Origin: Fagopyrum homotropicum
Taxonomy: Eukaryota; Streptophyta; Magnoliopsida; Caryophyllales; Polygonaceae
Direction of reading: 5' to 3'
NCBI GenBank assembly: GCA_033239125.1
Contig: BSWB01000001.1
Span: 2,430,501 to 2,494,500, forward strand
Length of the DNA stretch: 64,000 nt
The notes under the pieces are model-generated. The model was not told where the DNA came from and made no database searches. It saw only the letters and a list, made by a program, of their open reading frames with translations. Shown piece after piece: positions 44,928 to 56,640 of this stretch (position 1 is its first letter; every line of letters begins with the position of its first letter). The translations under genes and the position numbers were made by a program.

Positions 44928-46610
44928 TGTAAGATCCTAGGTTTTTTGCCTTCACCGCCCCTGCTGTGAAGAGGGCCGCCTCCACGGCCAGCCGCCCCTG
45001 CGGATCGTGCGACAGATCGCGCCGATCTGTTTTCGTCGTTTTATCTTTCTTCCATAGATAGAATATCCTATATTTTATCTTATGGGTCGGTTTCCTTATC
45101 TTCTTCCTAAACCCTAGACGCCCTTCCTTCTATTCTTTCCAGCCCGTTCCTATATATTCTCTTCTTTTTTCTCTTTTTCCCGTTCCTTGCTATCATCTTC
45201 AATCCTAGAGAGTTGCATCCGTCTTTTGCTTCCCGTGACTTCGTTGAACGTGTAAGTGCATCTTTTATGATTCCTCCTCACGTTCCTTTAGCGCTGCATG
45301 CCTTCTTCATCTGTTTTGGTTTCTTACTTTCGTTCTTCTCTTTTCTTTTTCTTTAAGGATCAACCATGAGTCTTGATTCTTGTGGAGTGTTCCGTTGTTG
45401 ACCATTCGTTGTTCTCAGGCTCTTTGGAGTTGAGCCTTGACGTGTTGGAGCCAAAGGTTCGAGCTTTGGTTGCCTTGCTACGAGTTCTGTCGAAGAAGAA
45501 AGCCGACACCGCTTTCTGTCACGCCGCCGCCACTGCGCCTCTGTTCAGCCGCCCCTGCGCATCTGTCTAGCCGCCCCTACGGTTTCTCTGCAGTAACTCT
45601 TGTCTTTGGTGAGCTGCTTCCTTCCTTCCTTGGTTCCTTATGATTATTCCTTGTTTCCCTGAGTGTTGTAAGACTAAGGTTGAGCCCTTAGCATGTGTTG
45701 ATCTCTTAGAGGTCTTTGAGACTAGAAGTTATAGACTTCTAGCAACCGTTTCGTTCCTGATTCGCGTTGCTTGTTCGTACAGGCTTCCATACTCCTTTCC
45801 TGAGGGAAACTGAGCTTCCTTGAGTGTTTTCTGAGTTGTTCGTTGATCTCTTGTGTTACCTTCGTGTGAGGTAAGTCCCTTGGACTTACTTAGCTTCATT
45901 TCGCGTATTAGTTGGATTGTATTGGCTTGTTTGTGTTGTTTATCATGTTATAACGGATAATTGGAAATAAGATTCACCCTTTATTAACCTTAATTGGCCC
46001 AAGTATATTATAACCGGGCGGTTACCACTTGTCTAGTTCTATAGGAGACTAGAATGTGCTCTTGCGACCCAGACCCGTAGGTAACGGATAGTACTGGTCT
46101 ATTCCTATTGGCAGACGGAAGCGGAGGCGAGTTTCGGGAGATTCTCGTGTGACAAAAGAAGTTGAATTAGTAATGGATAACTTTAATAAAAGATAATAAC
46201 CGATTGTGTGCAATCATGCTATATGTTTACATTACCTTATGTGTGTTTGCGCCCTTACACTCTTGCTTATACCTAGAATGTTAGCTAACGGTTTATACCG
46301 TCGTTGTAGATGTTCCGCAGGTTCAAGATGCTGCTAAGTGGATCCGGATTGTGTGGTCAGCCGGGGTTCCCGTACATTATAGGACGGGATCGGGTTTATG
46401 TTTGTTTTGTTGTTTCCCTTTTGTTTTGAACTCGGCTACGAGTCTTTTCCGTTTTGTTTGGTTTAAACCTTTGGTTTTATATCAAGTTTTGTTTTTCATT
46501 CGTCTGTGCCTTGTTGTAAGATCTTTTTGCTGTTGCTACTCTGAGGGTCGGGATCCATTGTGCGGTCCTAGCCCGTAGCGCTTCGAGTTCCCAGAACTTG
46601 GGGTGTTACA
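44928..46610. mobile_element. solo LTR of a large LTR retrotransposon
   Basis: 1683 bp beginning TGTAAGATCCTAGG and ending GGGTGTTACA, that is TG...CA with a short inverted terminus. It is flanked by an exact 5-bp duplication CTAAT (44923-44927 and 46611-46615). It is GC-richer than its surroundings, and short frames in it have no similarity I recognise. No internal retrotransposon domains follow, so it is the product of LTR-LTR recombination. Confidence 0.88.
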
Positions 46611-46615
46611 CTAAT

Positions 46616-47650
46616 TCATATCCCTCACCTTGTGCGGGTATATTTCAATATTTGATGTTTTTGGAATAAAATGTCATCAACTTGTGTTTGTAAAAAAAAG
46701 AAGAAGATATTTTTAAAAATAAATCTAATTAATTTTTTTTTAAAAAATGTTGTTTATGAGATGGTGTTATTCCGATCAAAATTTGAATACTTTATTTTTT
46801 ATAAAAAAACATTTTAAAAAATAAAATCTAATCAAAATTTTGTTAGAGAAAGATTTTGTTGAAAAAAAGATAAAAATGAATATCTTTTATGAAAAAAATG
46901 ATTTACATATCTTTTAATTTATCACTAACAAAATTTTAATGAAAAAAAGGAGGATTTAATTTTTGTGAAAAATATTTGAAAAAAAAAGAAACAAAATATA
47001 ATTTATTAAAAAAAAACAATTTTGATCAAATTTTTAAAAAATTGTATGTTGCTTATTAGATGGTGTTTGCGCCGATCAAAATTTAAAAAAAATCTGCATT
47101 TAAAAAACCCTGAATTGAATAAAAAAACAGTTCGTTGCTTATGGCATGGTGTTTCGGTTGATTGAGATCTAATCAAAAATTTAAAAAAAACTACGAACCA
47201 TGGAAAATACGATGAGACTTATTATATGGAACATGAAAAATACGACAAAACATGAAAATTTAAAAAAACATATCAATATACAAAATTTTGCTAATTAGAT
47301 GGTGCAAGATTTACTTGAAAGAAATATGACGAAACAATAAAGTTGTAACATGATAAATATCTTCAAATCGTTGGAATGTAAGAAGACGACGAAACATGAT
47401 CAACAAATAGTAGAATTGGAATTGGATGACGTAGAAATTTGTAGATTTATATGGAAAATAAAAGAAGTGTATTGTCTTATGAGAAAAGGTGTTCCATATA
47501 TATAGTGAAAATAATGTGAGAAGTGTCCGTGAAAAATTTATGTTGAGTATGTATGAAATAAAGAAATTGCTTGCTTGCCTTGTAAGTTAACATCGCAACG
47601 TGATCAACCTATCATATTTTTAGATTATTAAACATCGGGAATTTTAGACG
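46616..47650. other. AT-rich intergenic DNA, possibly a decayed Helitron end
   Basis: On the minus strand the first bases form CCCGCACAAGGTGAGGG followed by ATATGAATTAG, a Helitron-like 3' hairpin and near-CTRR end. Beyond this there are poly-A rich repeats (TTAGATGGTGTT, GATCAAAATTT) and no gene. Confidence 0.4.
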
Positions 47651-48270
47651 TGCCAGCGAAAAACGCTATTTGTAGACACAACTACGAACACGAAGTGCGT
47701 AATTGTGCTTTTCGCATCTGTGTTCGAACTACGCGTTTGACAAGCGTAATTGGAGAGCCGTACTGAGCTGGTTGGAGCCGATGAAGATTTTTTTTTAAAT
47801 AACTATAACTTCGGTAATGACATGCATACTTGAACTTTTTTTAAAGAAAAATGTCAACTACGCCTGTCTAAAGCGTAGTTGATGTGTTAAAAATTTAACT
47901 TTGGTAATGAGAAGCAAAATTGATTTTTTTTTCTTCTTTTTTTAATTCACTCCAACTACGCTTGCCAATAGCGTAGTTGGAGTTTTTTTTTAATTCAACT
48001 TCGGTAATGAGAACCAAAGTTGAAGTTTTTTTTTTTTTTTTTTTAAATTAACTTCAACGCAACTACGCTTGCCAATAGGGTAGTTGAAGTTTTTTTAAAA
48101 AAAAGTTCAAATTCAACTACGCTTACCATAAACGTAGTTCATCGGCTCCTATCGGCTTCACATCGGCTCTAACGACGCACGCCACAAGCGTAGTTAGATT
48201 CCGGAGTTGAAAAACGAAACTACGCGTTTCACATGCGTAAATTAGATTACTAATAGCGATTTTCGTCAGT
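47651..48270. mobile_element. CACTA-like MITE with ACTACGC palindromic subterminal repeats
   Basis: The left end (CCAGCGAAAAACGCTATTTGTA) and the inverse of the right end (CTGACGAAAATCGCTATTAGTA) match. Inside, CAACTACGCTTGCCAATAGCG-type units recur about five times with small stem-loops. Short inverted ends plus many subterminal motifs suit CACTA elements. No transposase. Confidence 0.65.
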
Positions 48271-48890
48271 ATATTTATCATCCGTCATAATAAATACTAA
48301 AATTTGGGATATAATTTTATTAAAATAGAAAATATTCTTAAAACTTTTCATAGATTATCCTTAAATTATCAAAAATGTTGTTGAAAGATAAGAATGATAT
48401 TTACAGATATAATAATTAAAATTAAAATAAAATATTTGAAAGATAAAAAGAATTATGTTAGATAAGATTTGAAAACTCAATCTATTAACTGCTGATGTGG
48501 CGCTCTACTATGTTCGTATTTTGAAATTTAACTCTCTCATTAAAAAGCACTAAAATTTTATTTTAAAATTGCTGTATAAATTTTTAAAAACTAACCACCT
48601 AATCATATATTTTTTAACAAATCTGATATATTTATATATATATATATATATATACTTAGTATAAAAGATATACTATAAATTTGGGGAAATCATCTATTTA
48701 TTATGTTGCCAGTAAATACCACAAATAATTTTTATTTTTAAAAATAAATAAATTAAAATCCCTACCTAAACAAGCAATTAAAATTGGAGAAAAAAAAGGA
48801 AAAAAAGTCCTAAGATTCCCAAAATTACGCTCTTTTCCCAAGAGGGTAGAATCCGTGTAGAACGCGAACTCCTGACGGTGAAAAGTTCGT

Positions 48891-48898
48891 TATATAAA
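48891..48898 (+). promoter_or_regulatory. TATA box of the helicase gene
   Basis: TATATAAA follows GC-richer DNA and precedes a CT-rich leader (TCTCTTCCTTCTT). Transcription should start near 48925, giving a leader that extends to 49686. Confidence 0.65.
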
Positions 48899-48924
48899 CG
48901 ACGTTAGCCTTCGTACTTTGCTCC

Positions 48925-49686
48925 ACTTGCTCCCCTGCGCTCTCTTCCTTCTTACATGATCTTCTCCTTCACCTTCAATCTTGAATCGTCATCTTCTTCC
49001 TCGGAGCAGAGATTGTCAAACGAAACCCTAATCTATGACGCTCTGATAAAAAGAACTACAGTAATAATCTCTAAAAAGCTACTTTTATTTTATTACTCTA
49101 CGGCATCGCCGGCCGCCGTGCCGGAACCCTAGCTACCGACACAACGGTTGTTTATCGATTGGTGACTGAGATCTGATTTCGATCGCTTCAGTTACGAAGC
49201 CTTTGCGGACCTTGTAGTTAGTTCTCTGCCTGTCTCCCTCTATCTCTCGCTATTTATATCTCCGTTGTTTGCTCTGCTTCACTGGTGTGGTTGGTGAGAG
49301 AAATTATCTTCGTTGAATTTGATCTGTGTTTGTTGTTTTCTCATAGGCTCTTCCTTGTTTGATTCAGCTTTGATTGACTGATTTGATTTGTTAGGGTTTA
49401 TAGTTTTGTTGCGTTTTTTCACGGATTTGATGAGTTTGTTTTTGTTAATTGATCGCAAATTAAGACTCCAGTGGTTGTTTCCGGTTTTTGTTGGTGTGTT
49501 TGATTTTGCATTTTGTAATTTAGGTTTAGTTGATGAATTCGTTGGGGATAGGGTTATTGGAAATCTGTATGTTGATTTCTGAGTTGTGAATTTGATTTGA
49601 CTTGCATTACTTGGTTTTCATGGATGAGATGTGGATTATCAATCAGGTTTTTGTTTATGTTCTAGGTTTATGCATTTATATATGAG
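48925..49686 (+). other. 5' UTR region of the helicase gene
   Basis: CT-rich leader followed by T-rich intron-like sequence. The acceptor TATGTTCTAG at about 49665 precedes the ATG by 22 bp. The donor position is uncertain (CACTG|GTGTGG near 49283 is one candidate). Confidence 0.5.
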
Positions 49687-52600
49687 ATGGGATCTCGAGG
49701 AAGGCCAATGTTTGATCTTAATGAAGAACCCCCCATGGATGGAATTGAAGAAATTGACGAGTACAGTGGTCTCCAGCCTCAAAAAGCACTGCCTTCATCG
49801 AGTGGGTGCAATTCTGGTACATTAGTAACTTCCACAGGTGCACCTAGTGTGGCAAATAACGGTGCATTCTCTCATAATTCTTCAGTTTCAGGATTTCAGC
49901 CTTTCATTAGGACCAAGTGTTCAACTAGCTTAGAGAATAGTGATGATCAAAAGAAACTAGGTGGTGGGAACTCTGATGTTGCTTTATTCCCTCAATTTTG
50001 CAATAATGAAAGGATAATAACACCAACTGTTGATTCGGGTTCTGTAGAACCTAAGACTGTTGAAAGGGAAGAAGGGGAATGGTCTGATGGTGAATTTTCT
50101 GCTGATGTGCCTGGAAGCGTTAGCAGCAGCAGCAATCATGAAATGCAACCTGTTGGAAGCGGCAAGGTATTGCAGGAAAAAGGAATGGCTGATGGGAAGG
50201 ATCATTCTGCCACCGAGCTTGTAGATAAAACTTCTGTCACTAGTAGTGTACCTGAAGTTGCCAGGAATGAAACTAATGGCTTGTCAGTGCGACCGGATTC
50301 AGATATCCTTGATCTAGGAGGTAGTGGTATCACCAACTTGGAAGGCAACTCTGATGGTAATAGATCTGCAGAGGGACAGAAAGATTCCGATCTTGTTCCA
50401 AAAAGAAAGGAAGTTAAAGGAGTTGAAGCTAGCTATGCACTGAAGTGTGCAAATAACATCGGAAAGAAACACAAGCTTGATGAACACAAAGAAGCAATGC
50501 TTGGAAAAAAAAGGAACAGGCAAACTATGTTTTTGAACTTAGAAGACGTGAAGCAAGTTGGAGTTGTTAAGTCTTCAACTCCTAGAAGGCAGACTATACC
50601 AACACCCAGCAGTCGTACTATGAAAGGAAGTCGGGCTCCTCATCCGGCTGAACGTAATGGAGAAAAGCAGAGTGATACTAAAATTCAAGTTGATTTATCA
50701 AACAAGGAAGAGCGCAGTACCGTGGAATCTAGTGATTATAATTCTGAAAGCAACACTGACAATAATGCAGGGTTTTTGACTAGGCCTAGAAGGTTAAATA
50801 GTTTAAGTGATCTATCTATAGAGGGTTACTCTGGGAGCAGACAGAATTCAAGGAAACAACCTGTTGATTCATTCCAGGCAAAGAATTCACAGGCCTTATA
50901 CAGGAAACCGGGTTTACTTAATCATGGATCAGGTGACCAAAACTCAGGAGGTAATAAGAAAAATCCTCCAAAGAAGCAAGTGGGAACTAGCACCCAATAT
51001 CAAGACACGTCAGTGGAGCGTCTTTTAAGGGAGGTGACTAGTGAGAAGTTTTGGCATAATCAAGGTACGAGTTCATGATTGTTAACATCTCATGGCAAGT
51101 TTTTATCTAGTATCTGTGGAATATAACATCAGCAAGGACACTTTTTTTTCTATTTAAAAAAAAACCTATAACATGTCACATGAATAACATGATGGGTGGG
51201 TGGATGAGAAGCATTGTGATACATCTATCTATCTATCTATCTGAGAGCTAGTATTAGCTTTTGATATTCTTAATCGCAGAAAGTGTACTGTCTTTGTAAT
51301 TTTTTGGAAATTTGGCATGCTCGCATAATTGCATTACGTGCAAAACAGATTTGAAACCATACTTGCACTATGTATTGACCAATATTCTTGTTAATTGATA
51401 TTCTGTTTTCTGTTAGGTGATATTATTATTTTTGGTGGAGAAGAATTATTTCAAATTATAAATTGGAACAATTTTTAAATTTTCTTTTATGTTTACAGAT
51501 CTACTTGCTATAGACTATATGCTAGTTGATAGTATATCTTTTATCTAGGATTCTGAAATAACCTCAATTGGCCAAATTTGAGGATATGAAAGGCCCATAA
51601 ATGTTGCTAACAAGTATCAATCCCTCAATCTGTCTTGTTTCATTTTTTGTGTTACCACCTATTTTGTATAGCTCTGCTGGGACTCTGGTTTGTGAACTGG
51701 ATTAAAATTCATATCTTGTATTGATGTTCAGCGCAATGCACTTATAGGTTTTGTGCAACTTGCATAATGCATGAGTTTCATGTCATCTGTAGATGAAATA
51801 TACCATCCTCTTCACTGTGCAATATCTTTACATTACTTCAAACTAGTTCTTTCCATCTGGTTATTCATGTCTAAAGTACCCTCATGATTATTTATGGTAA
51901 GAACCTGACCTTACTATGAGCCAAATAGATGTATATTTGCACCATTGAATTTGAACCTGAGTTAACTTTAGATTAGTACTTTCTATTTCCTTTACGTTTC
52001 ATTGTTTTATAACAATCACCATTGTTTATCTGTTCTCTTGGTGTGGCAGAGGATACTGAGCTTCAGTGTGTACCTGGCCAGTTTGAATCTGTGGAGGAGT
52101 ATGTTAGAGTTTTTGAGCCTTTACTTTTTGAGGAGTGTCGGGCTCAACTTTATAGTACATGGGAAGAACAAAGTGAAGTATCTACTAGAGATGCACATGC
52201 AATGGTTCGTGTAAAAGGTGTTGAAAAGCGGGAGAGAGGTAATTTCTTCTGTTGCTTTGACCTTATAGATAAATAGTATAAATCATTAGTGTTGCAGACG
52301 ACTATTCTTGTGGCTCATAGATTGTAATGCAAATTGGAGTTTCCTTGGGTTATTGGCCTTCCGATTTGTGCTGCCAGTCACTAGCATTGTTCCATGAAGT
52401 GTCTGGAACTTATGAAAGCTCTAGTGCCATCGAACTGATATGGAAGCAACTCCACGGTCGCAGGTGGTTAGGTGTCTATGTGCATATGTTCTTCCTCATG
52501 CCATTGACGTCATCCTTAGTTTTAAGATTATCATGTTTGTTGTTAAAATCACGCATGTTTATATTCTTTCTTATCCTTTTGGTGAGCGATTTCTGTTAAA

Positions 52601-55600
52601 ATCATTGCTACATTGGTATCAGGATGGTTTGATGTGGTTGTTCTGCCTGAAAATGAAACCAAGTGGATGTTCAAGGAGGGTGATGTTGCAGTTCTTTCTT
52701 CTACAAGACCTGGTCCAGGTATCGTTTTAGGTTCTGAGTGCTAAATATTCTTCTAGTGGCTATTGGATAAGATATTTGCTTTAACATCTTACTATTCTGT
52801 GCAGTTCGGAGTAGGAGAAATTTAAACTCTTCTACCGAAGAACACGAGGACCAAGAGGTGGCTGGACGTGTTGTTGGAACTGTCAGACGACACATGCCGA
52901 TTGATACACGTGATCCTATTGGAGCAATCCTTCATTTTCATGTTGGGGATTCGTATGATCCAAACAGGTTTAGTTTTGTTTTGCAGATGCTTTTCCATGC
53001 ACATGCCTTCTTTTTTTTAATCCTTTTTCTGGTATTTATGATAAGCTACAAACAGTTTGAAGTGGACAAGTAAAGCAAGTAGGCCATATGTGTACTTGCA
53101 TTCTTATATATCTTTATTTTCTACAGCAATGCTGACATTGACCATATTCGGAGGAAATATCAACCAAAAAGCAAGTGGTTCTTGACTGTGCTTGGCACTA
53201 TTGCTACAAGTCAACGTGAATATGTTGCATTACATGCTTTTCGTCGCCTTAATTCACAGGTTAGTGCCTGTATCGATTTTTTTTCTCTCTTCTACTAAAA
53301 CAGATGTGTATGTGGATTATGCCCTCCTTTACACCCCAGATTATTTATTATAGACTTGCTCATTTTGTGAAATTGTTCTATGTAGATGCAAAATGCGATT
53401 CTTCAACCAAGCCCTGAACATTTCCCAAAATACGAGGAACAAACACCAGCTATACCGGAATGCTTCACACCGAATTTCTTTGAATATCTGCATAAGACAT
53501 TTAATGCTCCTCAACTAGCAGCTATACAATGGGCTGCAACACATACAGCAGCTGGTACTAGCAATGGGACAGCAAAGAAGCAAGATCCATGGCCATTTAC
53601 TTTAGTCCAAGGACCTCCTGGAACCGGAAAGACACATACTGTTTGGGGAATGCTGAATGTCATTCATCTTGTTCAATATCAGCACTATTATGCCGCTTTG
53701 CTAAAAAAGCTCGCACCAGATAGTTATAAGCAAGCAAATGAAAACAGCTCTGACAATGTCGCATCAGGGTCCATTGATGAAGTTCTTCGGAATATGGATC
53801 AGAACCTTTTCCGCACTCTTCCTAAGCTCTGTCCAAAACCTAGAATGCTCGTTTGTGCACCCTCTAATGCAGCTACTGACGAGTTACTTGCACGTGTACT
53901 TGATCGTGGGTTCATTGATGGTGAGATGAAAGTTTATAGGCCTGATGTGGCTCGGGTGGGCGTTGATACACAATCACGAGCAGCACAGGCTGTTTCTGTT
54001 GAGCGTAGAACCGAGCAGCTTCTGGTGAAAAACCGCGAGGAGGTTATTGGGTGGTTACAGCAATTAAAAGGTCGTGAAAATCAATTGTCTCACCAGATAG
54101 CTTCATTGCAGAGACAGCTAGTTGCTGCAGCAGTTGCCGGACGTTCACAGGGTTCTGTCGGTGTAGATCCTGATGTTCTCATGGCTCGGGATCAAAACCG
54201 GGATTCTTTACTGCAAAATCTTGCGGCAGTTGTGGAGGGGAGGGACAAAGTTTTGGTTGAAATGTCACGCCTTCTCATTTTGGAAGGAAGATTCCGTCCT
54301 GGCAGTGGCTTTAATTTAGAAGAAGCTCGTGCCAGTCTTGAGGCAAGCTTTGCCAATGAAGCTGAAGTTGTATTCACCACTATCTCAAGCAGTGGACGGA
54401 AGTTGTTCTCACGCTTAACGCACGGTTTTGATATGGTTGTGATAGATGAGGCAGCACAAGCCAGTGAAGTTGGTGTCCTTCCTCCACTTGCCCTTGGCGC
54501 AGCTCGTTGTGTTCTTGTTGGTGATCCGCAGCAGCTTCCAGCAACTGTCATAAGCAAAGCAGCTGGAACTTTGCTATACAGTAGAAGTCTTTTTGAAAGG
54601 TTTCAGCAAGCTGGGTGTCCAACAATGCTGCTGTCTGTGCAATACCGAATGCATCCTCACATACGTGATTTTCCTTCAAGGCACTTTTACCAAGGACGTC
54701 TTACCGACAGTGAAACTGTAATTAACTTGCCTGATGAGAAATACTACCAGGACCCCTTACTAAGACCATACATATTTTATGATATTACACATGGAAGGGA
54801 ATCTCATAGAGGTGGCTCAGTCTCGTACCAGAATATACATGAAGCGCAGTTTTGTTTTCGTTTATATGATCATCTTCAGAAAACTGTTAAATCCTTAGGA
54901 CTGGGAAAAGTTTCAGTTGGCATCATAACCCCATATAAGCTGCAACTTAAATGTATTCAGCGCGAGTTTGAGGAAGTGCTTAATTCTGAAGAAGGCCGAG
55001 ATCTGTATATCAATACCGTTGATGCTTTCCAAGGACAGGAACGTGATGTAATCATCATGTCCTGTGTGCGTGCCTCAAGTCATAGTGTCGGTTTTGTTGC
55101 TGATATCCGCCGGATGAATGTCGCTCTTACTCGTGCACGAAGGGCCCTTTGGGTATGGAAAAGCTTCTACCTTTCCTGTTAGAAAATATGATTACCTGAT
55201 GGTGCTAATTGAATTTTTTTTTTGCTTTTGCTAGATGTTTTACGAACTGTGAAAATGTTTTGACAGGTAATGGGGAACGCTAATGCCTTGGTTCAGTGTG
55301 ATGACTGGGCAGCACTGATAGATGATGCCAAGAGTCGTAAGTGTTATATGGACATGGATTCTCTTCCCAAAGAGTTTCAATTTCCTAAAGGACCGTCTTA
55401 CCCCGCATATCCTAATAAGTTTCCTCACGGTTCTAGAGGAATGAGATTGGGCGGACCACGACCAAGATCATCGGATGTACCAGCAGAGTACAAACCAGGG
55501 ACATCATCTGAAGGGGCTTTGGTGGGAAGGAACGAGAACCACCGACATATAAGGCCTCATTTCGAAAATTCTGCTGATGGTTATGATCACTTGGGTGATA

Positions 55601-55677
55601 ATAGGTCAAGAGATGGAAGGTTCGCCGTCCATAAGGGGCATAATTTGTCTTGGCCTACTGGGAAGAAAGAATCTTGA
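49687..55677 (+). CDS. SEN1/UPF1-like superfamily 1 RNA/DNA helicase
   Basis: Seven exons join in frame (49687-51064, 52050-52238, 52623-52718, 52805-52967, 53127-53259, 53386-55152, 55267-55677) to 1378 residues. The N-terminal third starts MGSRGRPMFDLNEEPP and is Ser/Asn-rich and probably disordered. Helicase motifs follow: I GPPGTGKT (729-736), Ia CAPSNAATDEL (810-820), II DEAAQ (1007-1011), III GDPQQLPAT (1032-1040), IV QYRMHP (1072-1077), V TVDAFQGQERD (1197-1207) and VI NVALTRARRAL (1231-1241). A long insertion rich in Gln/Leu (about 840-950, coiled-coil-like) separates Ia and II. SEN1-type helicases unwind RNA-DNA hybrids and act in transcription termination and RNA surveillance. The closest remembered relatives are the Arabidopsis At4g30100/At2g19120 pair. 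The C-terminal 100 residues are low complexity. Confidence 0.93.
51222..51242 (+). repeat. (ATCT)n microsatellite in helicase intron 1
   Basis: Five tandem ATCT units ending CTG. A likely polymorphic marker. Confidence 0.9.
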
Positions 55678-56640
55678 GCGTTTTCAAAACAATTCACCAA
55701 CAGTTGAGCACGAGTTCTCCAAGCACCACCTTTGCTCCATTCTTAAGGCTCGCGCCTTAAGATTGCTTGTCTACAAGCATTCGAAAGAAGCCATGCCCAA
55801 ATTACTCAAAAGTGAGTATTTTCGCGTAAACTTGGAGCTGAAGCTTTCTTTCTTTGGGACAATGGTGGATTAAAAGGAGCTGACAAGCTGGAGGCCGATG
55901 GAGCTGGCCGAGTTATTTTACATACTTAAGTTAAATGTGGGAACTATGCGAGATTACTGTTAGTCTCATTGGTGAACTGCAGCGAAGACGTCGAATTCAT
56001 AGAAGAAGAGCTATTTGGTGAAGGAGTGTTGCATCTGGGGGAATGAATCTAGTGAAAAATCATTTTTGTATACCTAGAAAAGTACATCATTTGTACAAGA
56101 AAAAGAAGTTTGATAAAGCATAAGCTGGTTTTTGAAGGAACCATTTTTGTACATAAACATCAGCCAATAGATGACAAAAGAATTCTTTCTTCCCATTTTT
56201 TTCATATATTTATTTATTTTCTTCTTGAATTTTTACAAAATTATCTTGATTGCTCTCTTCTTACCTTTGATCATTCTCAAGGATTTCTCTGTGTGCAGAC
56301 AGCAGCCCATGTAGCATAGAGGTACCATTTGCAGCACTGCTCTGCCATGATGAACAAATGGATACTTCTTGGGAGGTAATCAGTGTTTGTTTTATGTAAT
56401 TATCTGTCTAGTATCATGCATTAGCATCATTACAAATTGTTCACTTCAATGATGCTGAACTGAATGAATCAACTGTTACTACTTTCATTATGTTGGATTG
56501 TTATAGGTTGCATAATTGGCATTGGAAGTTTGTTGATAGTTATTTATGTGGCATTGAGAGAAAGGATTACCAAGGGGCAATTGAGATAGCACATGATCCA
56601 AAGGTGTATAATCTAAGATCTAAGCTTTACTGATTTTGAT
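55678..56640 (+). other. 3' UTR and flank of the helicase gene
   Basis: Leader-free sequence of coding-like composition up to about 56040 (probable 3' UTR). It is followed by AT-rich DNA with a few possible splice sites (near 56300 and 56370) that could mark alternative 3' exons. No separate gene recognised. Confidence 0.45.

Noticed and set aside
44928..46610. A gene in the GC-richer stretch with short frames
   Set aside because: TG...CA ends and a CTAAT duplication on both sides show it is a solo LTR; the frames are short and unlinked.
54192..54557. 121-residue minus-strand frame inside the helicase
   Set aside because: Fully antisense to conserved helicase motifs on the plus strand; shadow frame.
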